Assembly (NCBI GenBank): GCA_009746045.1
Contig: RPFO01000175.1
Location: 5,481,414-5,545,413, forward strand
Origin: Mesostigma viride
Taxonomy: Eukaryota; Streptophyta; Mesostigmatophyceae; Mesostigmatales; Mesostigmataceae
DNA length: 64,000 bases
Reading direction: 5' to 3'
Below are positions 39,401 to 51,928 of the stretch, piece by piece. The stretch's first letter is position 1. Each line of letters starts with the position of its first letter. A model generated the notes under the pieces. It was not told the origin of the DNA, searched no databases, and was given only the letters and a program-made list of their open reading frames with translations. Made by a program: the position numbers and the translations under genes.

Positions 39401-42400
39401 GATAATCAGAGCCTGTTTTCACGATTCTCTTGTCTTATTATTTACGCTAGGAAGAATGCTAGACTAATGACTATTTTCTGCTTGTCCCCCTGCGCCGGCT
39501 CCTGGCAGCGAGCGCATTGCAACTCATCCACTTGCCTGCTGCCTCATCGACTCCATCTGTTGCTACGCACTGGGGAACCTGGTTCCCCCGACTCCGCCAA
39601 ACGAGCCGGCTCGTCATCTTAGAGCCTACTGGAATGCTAACAAGTAATAATGAACTCAATATCTGCATGCCTGCCCATAACGCGGTCCCATCCCCCTTGC
39701 GATGGCGCAGCGAGCGCAACTCCGGCAACGCGATCAAGGAGCTGCAGCGGCTGGCGGCGCCCTTCTGCAAGGCGCGGCGCGACGGCGGGTGGGTCAACCT
39801 GCCCGTGCGCGAGCTGGTGCCGGGTGACACCATCGCGCTGCACGGCGGTGACGTCATCCCCGCCGACGCCACGCTGGTGGGCGAGGGCGAGCCCCTGCAG
39901 GTGGACGAGTCATCCCTCACGGGGGAGGCGCTCGCGGTAACCAAACGGCCGGGGGACGAGGTGCTTAGCGGCGCCGTTGTGGTAGGTGCATGCACATATA
40001 GGTGATGATGCGCCATGCACACTTTTGGTAACAACAGCATTAAACTTCCGTTGGTCAGGAAGCGCTGCGGTGCTGCACGGCTGCCGTGGTGGATGGATGC
40101 TGATGGGTCAATGCTCCACGCGTTTTGTAGCATCCATGTTATTATGGCTTAAAAGATGCACACTCCAGGCTGCTGGCATTTCTCAGTTGCATGATGAAGC
40201 GACAGTTGCTTTAGACATAAGTCGTGTTATCGTGGTCAAAGTGCTGTGATGACCAAGGGTTGGCCTGATGTGGTGTGCAGTCGCGTGGCCTGCAACGTCT
40301 ATCTGTCCAGCGCGTGGAATTCGTTTCCTCCCGCCATGTCTCCATTTCAATACTAAGCCTTTGATGACCACGGGCCCACCCAGGGTCACCTTCCTACCGT
40401 CTCCCTCCCACCATAGTGTTACAAGGTTCCAGCCAGTACTCTCCTAGCCCCGACTCACCCATACTATATACTTGACTTTAATAGAACAGCGTAAAACTAG
40501 CCCTAAAATCTTAGATTAATCATACTACCAATTGTGGTTGCTACTACAACTCTAGTAGATTATACTAGAAGAGACCCTCGACATCTTGTACTGGATATAT
40601 TTTAGTCGGGTACAATAGTGTGCAGCCGTGGAAAATGTATGTTGAGCTCAATCAAGCCCCCCCCCCCGAGGCACACTATCGGTGGCCGGGGAAGCCATTC
40701 GTGTAGCAGCGCAGGGCATGCATCAACTGGATCGCTTGGTTAAATTTAACACGTCCGGGTCTCTTTATTCATGTCTTTTCTTTGCCACGTACCTGGCCAG
40801 CTATATAGGCAAAATCAATGAGTCAGCATTCTGGTTCTTCCCGGTACCAAATTGGTCGTCCGGTACCGGTACCCAAACTTGTCAACACCCGTTCCCAGTA
40901 CCAAGCCCAAGCGCAGAGAGCACCCAAGTCAGGTTGCCGAGAGCGGTTAAGAATGCCAGAATCGGGCATCCAAGCAGTACAACCTCGGTAAAACGGCCAT
41001 TTCTTGTTAGGTAGTTGGGTATTAGCCCACCAGCCTAGTTGAACTTGGATTTAGCAGAGTAAGTGGCGACTCGGCACTCGGACGGGCATTGGTTGGCTGC
41101 GGGGCCGCCGGCCGGAGCCTAGGGCTTGGTACCGGTACCGGGCACCGGGTGTCACGGCCGTATCCGAGATGGCCACCCCGGTACCGTACCCAGGTTGCAA
41201 AGCCCGACCCGGTACCAGTATCGGTAGTAACAATGCTGTGTACCGGTATATATATATTCATGCATCAAGAATGATAAATTACGGTGGTGATATATATCAT
41301 TCTTATATATATATCATTCTCATATTTATATATTTATCATTCTCAATGAATATATATTTACGTCGGCTAATTATGCCGAACCCACCGGCAATCCCCCCTC
41401 CTACACACACCAACCACTAACCCCCTCCCCGTGCCATACAGGTTCAAGGCGAGATGGAGGCCGTGGTGAACAAGACAGGGGCGCACACCTTCTTTGGCAA
41501 GACCATCTCGCTGCTGAGCATGAACACAACGGAGGGTCACCTGAACAAGCTGCTCCGGACGGTGGGCAACGCCATCACGGTCCTGGGTGCCGTCACTGTG
41601 GTGGCCATCTTCTTTGTGCTGCTGTTTCGGGACGACTTCGGCGTCAACATCGCGGTCAAGACGGTACGTGCACGTGCTATTCATGGTCATTGTTGAGCCT
41701 GACCCCCTATACTCCGTTGTTTCGTTGCTGGGCTGAGTGGCTTCCTTGCCATTGACAGCAGGCCATCACCATGCTCGCCGCGGTTGTCCGCATGGCACTA
41801 ACTAACTCATTGAGATACGTGTTTGGTGGCTGTGAGATACCTGTGGGGAAATGGTTGGTGGGCACTCCTTGCCGATTCCCTCACTCTTGTTCCCGCAGGC
41901 CTGCACTCACCATCTTGGTCGCACATTAACAGAATGGTTGAGACTTGTATGGTATGCACGACTGTTTGGGAACTTGCTCTGCTGTTTGGGTTGCTTCCCA
42001 TTGTCAGGCCTTCACCATCCTGGTCGCTGTTGTCCCTGTGGGCATGCCCGTGGTGACCGCGACCATGCTGGCGGTGGGCGCCAAGGAGTTAGCGCGCGAG
42101 AAGGCGATCGTCTCGCGTCTGTCAGCGATCGAAGAGATGGCCGGCATGGAGGCGCTCTGCTCCGACAAGACGGGCACGCTCACCAAGAACAAGCTCACGC
42201 TCGACGCGCAGCTGCTGCGGGCGTTCAACGACTACACGCACGACGAGGTGCTGCGCGTGGCGGCGCTCGCGTCCAAGTGGGAGAACATGGACGCGGTGGA
42301 CAAGGTGGGACGATGTGGATAAGCTAAGTGTATACTAGTGATAGAAGACCAAGTATTAGAAATGTGTCCTCGCGTCCAAGTGGGAGAAAATGGACGCGCG

Positions 42401-45400
42401 GTGGACAAGGTGGATCATTGACTGTATTCGGGTCGTATAACAGTGGTTATGATGAAGTAATGACTAGGTGTGTGTGCCGGTGTCCAATATGTGGGAGAGC
42501 GCAGATGCTGTTTGTGACTTTCGTGTAACTATTTTTCTTAATGAGATGAGTATAGTACTATGTGGCATGCCCATGCGCATGACACGCAAGTACTTACTTA
42601 CTTATGGGGAGAACACAGATGTGGTGGACAAGGCAGGTAATAATAGTTCTCATGTGGGTAATAAGTACTACTTGCATGCAGGCTGCTGCCAGCCTTTACA
42701 CCTGATATCATATTTCCACTTAAAACTATTCTTCCTGGGTCCACGCGACCTTGATCAATCATGGCACATCCCCTGCAGGCCGTCACGGGCGTGTTTGGCG
42801 ACCGCTCCGCCCTGAGCGACTACAAGGTGAAGCGCTTCATCCCCTTCAACCCGGTGGAGAAGAAGACGGTGGCCACCGTGGAGCTGCCCTCAGGCGAAAG
42901 TGTGCTCATGAGCAAGGGAGCCCCGCACGTCATCAACGACATGTGCCTCAATGCCGGCGGCACCAAGGCAGGCGCGGACGCCTACATCCTCGAGATGGCG
43001 GAGCGGGGGCTGCGCACGCTGGGGGTGGCCCTTTCCTCGGACGACGGCCTCACGTGGGAGCTGGTGGGCATGCTGCCACTGCTGGACCCTCCCAGGGACG
43101 ACACGCTGGACACCATCCGGCGCGCACAGGTGGGCAGAGGGGGGGGAGGGGGGCTAAGGACGCATGGTTGGTTTGAGAAAAAAATTTACAATGACATCAG
43201 CCTTCAGGTGATTAGTGATAAACAGCTTTCAGGTATCAAGTCTGGCTGCTGCATGCCCAGCTGGAGGTAGCATGCATACTGGCCTTGGCTACAGCCTGAT
43301 GTCAGCATACTGTTTCAGTGCCACGACTGGGTGGATCATGCATCCAGGCCAAGCACCAGGTCTCCTCCATCTATGAAACCAGCTAATGTGGGCTATTCTT
43401 TTCGTCATTCTGAGAGCTGTCTCACGGATGATCAAGTAGGCATGCTGATGGCATCGCTATACCTGTCCTCACTATATCTCTCCTAATCATCGCTTTCACG
43501 TTGCTATATGCGCTGTCGCCTCCACGGCGATGGTCCCGTGTTTCTGCGTGGCGTGCATGCATGGCAGGACCGTGGCATGGCATGAGGTGAACATGTATAA
43601 AGCGACAGTATGCCTGTGGTCTACTGTTTGTCATCATGACTCCCCGCGTCGTCTTAAACTCTTGCACGCAGCAGGACCCAGGCATCGAGGTGACGATGAT
43701 CACGCTAGCCATGCAAGCTACAGCTGTGGTGTGTTGGATGTTTCTGTACGTGACATACGACTGTCCTCCTATTCTTGCACCGGTGCCACCCTGCAGGACC
43801 TGGGCATCGAGGTGAAGATGATCACGGGCGACCAGCGTGCGATCGCGGTGGAGACGGCGCGCCGGCTGGGAATGGGCACCAACATCATGGGCAAGGACGT
43901 GTGGGGGAAGGGCCTGTCGGACGCCGCGCTGGGCGACCTGGTTGAGAGCGTCAACGGGTTTGCAGGCGTGTACCCCGAGCACAAGTACAAGATCGTCGAG
44001 TCGCTGCAGATGCGCGGCAAGCTCATTGGGATGACGGGGGACGGTGGGTGCATGCTGGATATAGGGCCTGGGGTAGGCATGATGGACAAATTATTATGTA
44101 CATAGGTGGTGTTGGTGGAGGCATGACGGCGAAGGTGGGTGCTGGATATAGGGCCTGGGGTAGGCATGAAGGACAAATCATGATGCGTTGGTTGAGGCAT
44201 GACGGGCAACGGTGCCCAGGGTAATTGTGCTTAGCTTTGTGTGAGAGAGAGACAGTGCATGGTGTGTGCATGGTGAATTTGGATGTGGATGCAACGACGT
44301 GAAATGTGCGTAAGAGTGTGAATGATACCCTTGCGTGCTGCATGTGAGGATGGCCTTGCGTGCGATGAATTCTTGTGAGCTCTCTGTGTGCGACGGAAAC
44401 CTGCATATACTTGTTTCACTGCTGCATATCGTGGGCTGGGACAGATTGCACCGGGTCCACGTGTTTCCAATGGTGGAGGAATATGCATCGTTGGACATTA
44501 GTCGGGAGGCCCATTCTATACACCAGATGCAGCGTGGTGCGAGCGTTGTGCGCATTACATAACACGACGTGGAGTATGGGGCTGACGGTTAGGCGCATTG
44601 GCAGCGTCGTGGTTTCTGGACAATGATGGCCTTATGTCGCTTGATGCAAGCGCTGTGCATGATTCACTGGTGCACTTGTCATGGCGTGGTGGCATGAATG
44701 GGTGGCCCTCCACTTGCCTGCGTTTTCACCAGGTGTCAACGACGCGCCCGCCCTCAAGCGCGCCAACGTGGGCATCGCCGTGGCGGGCGCCACCGATGCG
44801 GCGCGCGGCGCGGCGGACATCATCCTGACGGAGGAGGGCCTTAGCACCATCATCACGGGCATTGTGCGCAGCCGCAAGATCTTCCGCCGCCTCACCTCCT
44901 ACATCTCCTACCGCATCGCCTCCTCCGTGCTCATCCTGTGAGTGCTCTGCTTCATCAGTCAACGTGGCTGGTCCAGGGGGGATGGCACCGCGTGCGCGCG
45001 TGTTATAGACTAAGCTCCCTGCCTCCGTGGTCACCGCGTGAGACCGTGCTTAATTGGTCATTGTTGCTATGAGATAGGCTGATGGTACTGTAATGCTGAG
45101 CGAATGCAGGCGAGGGGATGCATACTTGAGGGACACCCACACCCCTCCTGTCCTGTATGCTCTCAGTGATCATGTGAGCATGCTAGTGGCGAGTCTCACC
45201 TGTCTCGGCTGCGTCTATAGTTTTGATTGCTGGCTGGATGGCATACAGCAGAGTTATAGTGACCTCCCATTTTCCAACAGACTTACTAAACAGGATATGA
45301 GTTATTTTGGTATAACAGAAGTCATTCTTTTTGTTGAGCTGATCAATTGAGCTGCATTGAGTCACCAGAGCTTGCACGGGAGGGACTGGGGACATGGTGC

Positions 45401-48400
45401 AGATTTGAATTATATGGCAGGGTGCCTGCCGCAGGGGGCGCTGGGCAGGCGGACTCGATTCGGTAGACCAACAGCCGAGCGGGTTTCAATCAGCCTATGA
45501 TTGGAACCTAGGATCCCCTAATGTGTGCAGGTTCATCGAATGCAGCTTACATTAGATTGCTCCCGAATGTGATGCGCTGCGATTTTCCTCTTGTTTCGTT
45601 GACGTGCGCTGCTTGTGGTTATCTTCATGGTTACCCGCGCGCAGCTTCTTCTTCTTCAAACTAAGGTGTGTAAGGCTCTGAAACCCATTCTTGTGTGTTG
45701 CAATGCCCCCCCCCCCCCCCCCGCTCCTAACTAAAAATGTGTGCTTGTTGTGCAGCTTCTTCTTCTTTTTCTCCATCATCGTGCTGGAGTTTGAGATGGT
45801 GCGTGCGCAAGTGCGAGCCGGTGGAAGGAAGTGTGATGTGTGCAAGCACAAGTGAAGACAGGGAGGGAAGGGGAGGGATGCTCATCATAGATGCACGGAT
45901 GGAAGGGAGAAGGGAAAGGCGGCGGGGTGGGGAGATGGGAGAAGGGAAGGGGAAGGGAAGGGGGAGGGAAGGGGGAGGGAAGGGGGAGGGAAGGGGGAGG
46001 GAAGGGGGAGGGAAGGGGAGGGGAGGGGAGGGGAGGGGAGGGAAGGGGAGGGAGGGGAGGGAAGGGGGAGGGAAGGGGGAGGGAAGGGGGAGGGGAGGGG
46101 GAGGGGAGGGGGAGGGAAGGGGGAGGGAAGGGGGAGGGAAGGGGGAGGGAAGGGGGAGGGAAGGGGGCCTTTGTTACAGGTTCAAGAGGTTGAGCATGCC
46201 AACAACCCAGTTGAAGAATCACCAGCGCCCAAGGAACATGTTCATGCTGCGAAAGCCAGCCTTCAAGGCATGCTGGACAATGTGACCAAGGATGTTGCAA
46301 AGCTTAATGCAATGCTCGATACTGTGTTATCAAATCAAGCTCACATGTCTGAAGCAATGAGTGCAAGGCATCCTGCCAACGCACAGAGAGACTTTATAGT
46401 CGCAAGGCGGTTAACTCCATCATGGATGATTAACGGCATCAGGGTTGGCTTGATGCAACGCAATTTAACACCACGTGTTTATTCTTGGTTTGTTTATTAC
46501 ATAATTTCACCTCTGTCAAGGCATATCAGGGTATGAGGACTAGGTGAAATACTTTTACCACACTCAAGGTACCATTTTTCTTTTGATGGTTCCTGAAAAC
46601 AATGACAAGGACTGGGGTGTATCTTGACTGTTATTGGGATCAATGGCCTAATGTCATGCTTGTTAAGATTATTAATTAACACTTATAGCTTCATCCATCC
46701 ATTAATGTAAGAAATTGAGCTCACATCTTGATAGTGCTAGTATTGAAATAATAAGTAATGAATCTTCTTTCATTTCTAAGTAAGCATTGACACTAAGAAT
46801 GGACCTTAACAAGCATGACATTAGGCCATTGATCCTAATAACAGTCAAGATACACCCCAATCCTTGTCATTGTTTTCAGGAACCATCAAAAGAAAAATGT
46901 GCCTTGAGTGTGGTAAAAGTATTTCACCTAGTCCTCATACCCTGATATGCCTTGACAGAGGTGAATTATGTAATAAACAAACCAAGAATAAACACGTGGT
47001 GTTAAATTGCGTTGCATCAAGCCAACCCTGATGCCGTTAATCATCCGTGATGGAGTTAACTGCCTTGCGACTATAAAGTCTCTCCGTGCTTTGGCAGGAT
47101 GCCTTGCACTCACTTATTGCTTCAGACATGCGAGCTTGATTTGATAACACAGTATCGAGCATTGCATTGAGCGTTGCAACATCCTTGGTCACAATGTCCA
47201 GCATGCCTTGAAGGCTGGCTTTCGCAGCATGAACATGTTTCTTGGGCGCTGGTGATTCTTCAACTGGGTTGTTGGCATGCTCAACCTCTTGAACCTGTAA
47301 CAAAGGCCCCCTTCCCTCCCCCGTCCCTCCCCCTTCCCTTCTCCCATCTCCCCACCCCGCCGCCTTTCCTTCTCCCTTCCATCCTTGCATCTATGATGAG
47401 CATCCCTCCCCTTCCCTCCCTGTCTTCACTTGTGCTTGCACACATCACACTTCCTTCCACCGGGGAAGGGACCGGGCAGAAGAGGGGATCGTGTGTGCAT
47501 TACTAAAAGGTTGCATATAGCGTATGCAAGGTCGGATGTGGCATCCATGGCAGCATTATTGTTTCTGTCCACGTCTGACCACGGAACTAATGTGTGCATA
47601 GAAATAACGTCTGTATAGACAATTGCTGTTCCTGCTGCTTTATTCGTCGTTACCAACTGACTGGAAGTGCTCTTGCCTGAGTCATCGTTTCGGATCCTCG
47701 GGCCTCGTGAGGGGCAGTTAGATGGCGGGCTTTGTTATCGTTTTCTATTGGGAGTGCAAGAACACGATGTGGCAGGTGGCGGTGGATAGTTCGCCCGGTT
47801 CCTCCAAGGTATATATATATATATACGGTATGTTAGGATCAACAAATCATGTGGTGAAGGGAACTCAAGCTTGAACGGAGCGTGCGATATAGCGCCATGC
47901 GTGCACTGCGAGTTCACCCTGAATGTTATCCGGGCATTGTAGAAAAAACTTGTCGCTAGCTGTCGACCGAATGGGACTGGGCCGATCAGACAGAGTCACC
48001 ATAGGTGATCCCATGTTTTTCATCTAAGCTCGCTTGCCATGGATCTGTTGTTTATCAACGATCAGTATTTCGTGGTGGTGTTCGGATTGCAAACAGGATG
48101 ATTGGGTCATAGTAGCTATTTATAGTTTCTGGAACGCACAGGAGCTCTCCAGCATGGCATGACTGCGTATGTCCGGCATATGCCAGGGGTTGCGGTAGGT
48201 GGAAGCCTTGTAAACGATGCATGCCTGCTAACATATTGCCCCCTCTTTGCGTTTGCTGGCTGGTCTTGATCTCTTGGCCACCTTCGTTGAATTGGCTTGC
48301 TGCTACTCTCCCCCCTCCGTGCCGCAGCCTACATGGATCCTGGGTAAGTGCGTGCAAGGCTATTGGGCTGCTCACTAGCGCAAATAAGTAAGCAAGGCAC

Positions 48401-51400
48401 TGTACGTGCACTCAGCCTTTTTTCTTGGCACACAGGCATGGGAAGCGGTGCTTTATTCCCGCGATCTGAAGCCAAATAGTTCCTGCTGGCTTGTCCCAGG
48501 GGGATTGTATATTATGTTTGGACTTGTTCGGACCTCATACGGACTTTTATATGTTTGGACATGGGGTATATCCGGATGTTGCGGGCACTTGGATTATTTC
48601 TCATGCGCATTCCATCAGGTTTCGCAAAATACTAGGGTATACTTAGTTGTTGCCATATTAGTGCGCCTCAGTACGTACTGGACAGCCACCATAGCCCAGC
48701 ACAGTGCTTGGCCGTGACTGCGTGTCCTAGCCGATTCTACGGGCAATGGGGTACCAGCAAACAGCCACACGCAGCGCCCTGCGACGGGAGCGCATGCTTA
48801 AGAAATATTTTTTGCTATAATTAAAGTCATGCATGCTGATGTTACGTGGGGCAGTTACAGCCTTGCTTGTGGATGAGCCCTGAACGCATGGCCGCTATAC
48901 TGGAGCACACATTGCAGTGCGGTGCTGAACACTGAATGTATCATTACTTGGTCATGCAGTGCGCCCAGAACCTTTGCAAATGAGCACTGCATCAAGCAGC
49001 ATTATTATGGGTTGAGGACTCAATTGGCAGCTGCAAAGAAAAGAGCGGGGGAGCCAGGAGAAAGCTACAGCAGGGAATTTGCAAGCTCATGATAAAGCTG
49101 ACATTCGTCCTTGTAGGGCGTTGGGGGAACTGCGTTTATGCTGACATTTGTCACCATGGTTGCGTGCATTGTCCCTTTTCACGCGGCTCCTGACAATCAA
49201 TCAACCATCGTCACCATCATCTTGGTTGGTGATGACCCATGGCATCCTACGGCTGACCGTTTACTTGGGTTGGGGATATGAAACGAGCGCCCTCTGACAG
49301 TTGTAAGTGCATTAATTAATTCCCCAGACATGAAAGCTCGTGGATCGGCTAGTGTGCTTATCGATAACCATAGAGTATTCAAGTAGACGTGTTTTTTATG
49401 CATTGCGACACTGTCGTTGCGATGCCTGCAGGCAGGCTTGGCGTCCTTATCCTCGATATACTCATGCGCAGCTGGCATGCACCTGGCATGCAACTGCATG
49501 TGCAAATCTCCCAGGCTTCCTACTACTGCTCGTGTGCACTGCGCTGGGCTTTGAGCTGGCTCAAGCGCTACACTTGGACTCGCCAGCTACCTATGGTTGT
49601 CACATATATTATTAGTCGCTACCTGCATGGCTCTTTTTTTACTGAAGTCATACTGCCGTTGATCAGTAGCTGCCGCCCATCATGCATGAAGAATTGCCAC
49701 TTCTGCTTTGCGCAGGTTGCATCAGTTGCATGTTTTGTGTGTGATCTTTACTCCACGCTGTGCATGATGACAGTGTACCAACCGTTTCAGACCACACATT
49801 CATATATGCACATTAACCTATATGCAAATTGTACTATCCTGAAACCATGAAAACTAATTCTATCTATTTTGCGTTTTCTTCTTATGCTTTTTCTTTTTCA
49901 TGCCTTTTGTGTGTGTGGCTCTGCCTCGGGTCCTTTCGATTTCGGACAATAATAAAACCCCCAGCTGCTGAGCCTGGTGAATGACTTCACGGTACGTTGA
50001 TGTGGTATAGAAGTGTAAGAACACATCGCTACGTCCCAAGCTTGCCCAGTCAGCCACGTCATGCAGCAAACATGCTTTTCGTTGTGGTGCATGAGTGAGT
50101 ACCTGCTTGTCCAAGTAGCTTTGTTTGTGATCGATCTGTTGCTCACACAGAATGACCCTAATACACTCTTTGTTTGTGATCTGTTGCTCACGTATAGTGA
50201 CCCTAACTATATACCGTATAATGACCCTAATACCCTGTTTTCTTTGCGATCTGTTGCTCACCTATAGTGACCCTAACTATATACCGTATAATGACCCTAA
50301 TACCCTCTTTGTTTGTGATCTGTTGCTCACCCATATAGTGACCCTAACTAATACCATATAATGACCCTAATACCTCTTTCTTTGTGATCTGTTGCTTACA
50401 TAGTGACCTGCCTATAATATACCCGATCTTGCCTTAAACTGATTTCGCTTTTTTCCTCGTCGATCATTATAATTGCGCAACTAGCTGGACCGTTTGTTCA
50501 ATTGCATGCGCGTAAATGTCTCACCCTTTGGCCGGGCTTGTCCTACATACACCTCACCCATCAGCACCCATCACCCATCACCCATGCATCCCGACGGACA
50601 TGCCGCGCACAATTCCACAGGTGATGTCGACCGCGCTCGACAAGGTCCACTCCTCCAACAAGCCCGACATCTTCCGCATGGGCAAGGTCATGGTCGTCGC
50701 ATGCACCGTCGGCGCGGTGCAGGTGGCCGCCGCCTTCCTCCTCCTCTACCTCTCCACCGCGCAAAACGGCAACTGGTGGCACATCTGGGGGATCAACCTC
50801 GAGTTTGACACCGCAGAGCCGGGCTACGTGGACGCCAAGGTGGTCGCCGTCATGTTCCTCTACCTCAACCTGGCCATCCAGCTCAACATCTTCAGCTGCC
50901 GCAACCCCAGCTTCTTCTGGTACATCTCGCGTAAGACGGCGCCGCGGCCCAGCCTGGTGGTGGTCGCGCCCGTCTTCTCGTCCATCCTCCTCGTCCTCTT
51001 CTTGTGCGTCTACTGGCCCCGCGGCGCGCGCCTGGGGGGCGGCGCGCACATGGAGGGGTGTGGCTGGGCAGCCGCGGGCGTCACGGTGCTGTACGCGTTT
51101 GTCTGGTTCACGATCGCCGACCTGTTCAAGGTAACTCAAAAGTGACCTCGTCAGTCTTGTCAGGAGGACAGTCAATAACTCCATAAGCGGCCCGGGCATG
51201 TGGGGGGGGGAGGGCGGGGGCGAAAACAGGTGATGAGGCTTGTCCGCCAACTTACAAATTGTCCACTGTCGTGCGCACAGGTATAAATTCCATATTTCAT
51301 TCATCCATTCAATTGAACTAGTGGATAACAGCCACAGGAAATTATTCCACTTCAAGCATGCACCACTATTGCCAACCCACCGTCTTCCTCTCATCAGATT

Positions 51401-51928
51401 GTACTACTATCCAAATAATAATGTTCAAAATGCTATGATATCCCCCCCACCCTCCTTTGGCAGGTGGCTGCGGTGCTGCTGGCCGACGTGGACACCACCC
51501 TGCTCTACTCGGGCGAGATCTTTGCGGGTGTGCTCAGCCGCTCCGAGCGCGCGCAGAAGCTCAAGGAGGCGCAGCGCGACAACGCGCGGCGGCTCGACGA
51601 GATGCGCCACGACAAGCCGGTGGAGCACGAGAACCGAATGGCTATTTTGGGCGCCCCTGAGGAATCACCGCGCAGCCACACCGTGGACACGCGGCTTTTG
51701 CTGCTGGAGCGGCAGAATGCGGCCCTGATGGAGATGCTGCGCGCCGTCATGGAGAAGCTGGACATTCCTGCCACTGCTCTGCAGGATGTGATCCAGACCG
51801 CCCATCATGGTCATACTTCCGCGGCGGCGGGTACTCGTGGCCACACGGGGCTCGTTCATCGCCGACCTTTGCTGGATGGCGTGGCAGGCTCAGAGATTGC
51901 CACGGAGCAGTGCTCAGCTTCGCGGTAG
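36479..51928 (+). CDS. Plasma-membrane P-type H+-ATPase, about 14 exons over 15 kb
   Basis: Exons: 36479-36604, 37094-37214, 38561-38645, 39711-39981, 41442-41663, 42008-42304, 42779-43129, 43797-44043, 44733-44937, 45756-45798, 48328-48343, (one not found), 50621-51130 and 51464-51928 (stop TAG). Phases fit everywhere except across the missing exon; 986 residues are accounted for. A P3A pump uses ATP to export protons. Seen: M1 ([16 protein letters not shown]), actuator loop [10 protein letters not shown] (TGEA where TGES is usual), M4 PVGMP (about 285-289), phosphorylation site CSDKTGTLT (Asp about 328), nucleotide-domain SKGAP, MITGDQ, hinge [14 protein letters not shown], then M5 and a C-terminal membrane bundle. 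The C-terminus has a leucine-rich coiled-coil stretch ([20 protein letters not shown]), not a plant-type regulatory tail. The ATG at 36479 is the first after an in-frame TGA. The M6 exon was not found between 48344 and 50620. Confidence 0.88.
36710..36770 (-). mobile_element. Retroposon-related fragment in H+-ATPase intron 1
   Basis: GTCACGTGAGCATAAATCCTC followed by AATGGGATGG matches the sequence at about 62505-62535 (GTCACGTGAGCATAAGTCC). This marks a shared dispersed repeat. Confidence 0.5.
38299..38543. repeat. Tetranucleotide microsatellite (CCAA)n next to a splice acceptor
   Basis: About 61 perfect copies of CCAA in intron 2 of the H+-ATPase gene, ending 17 bp before the acceptor of exon 3 (38561). 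The tract replaces the usual pyrimidine tract. Confidence 0.97.
40840..41245. repeat. GGTACC-rich region with nested palindromes
   Basis: Many copies of GGTACC and CCGGTACCGG-like words, with the two halves (about 40840-40910 and 41125-41230) in opposite arrangement. It may be a small foldback element in H+-ATPase intron 4. The boundaries are uncertain. Confidence 0.4.
45822..47463. repeat. 1.6-kb inverted repeat (foldback) in H+-ATPase intron 10
   Basis: The left arm (45822-about 46675) reappears as its reverse complement at about 46795-47463, with roughly 120 bp between. The outer ends read CCGGTGGAAGGAAGTGTG and its complement. The arms agree closely over about 500 bp, for example TGAGCATGCCAACAACCCAG on the left and its complement at about 47262-47281. 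Within the left arm a GGGGAGGGAA microsatellite has expanded to about 230 bp, but on the right it is under 60 bp. Each arm carries a frame reading [13 protein letters not shown] and [11 protein letters not shown]. The left arm starts just after exon 10, so the structure is either a foldback transposon or an inverted duplication of intron sequence. Confidence 0.85.
45930..46168. repeat. Purine microsatellite (GGGGGAGGGAA-type)
   Basis: About 240 bp of GGGAAGGGGGA and GGGGAGGGGA units in the left arm of the foldback. Confidence 0.95.
50120..50412. repeat. 70-bp minisatellite in H+-ATPase intron 12 region
   Basis: The phrase GATCTGTTGCTCAC recurs at 50133, 50178, 50248, 50317 and (as GATCTGTTGCTTAC) 50386. 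The units between 50178 and 50386 also share AGTGACCCTAACTATATACC and ATAATGACCCTAATACC. Confidence 0.9.

Noticed and set aside
45440-45520. tRNA-like segment around GCGGGTTTCAATC
   Set aside because: No cloverleaf could be drawn by eye.
48420-48720. Possible ATPase exon after CACACAG at 48435
   Set aside because: The frame ([12 protein letters not shown]) has no resemblance to M6 or any part of a P-type ATPase.
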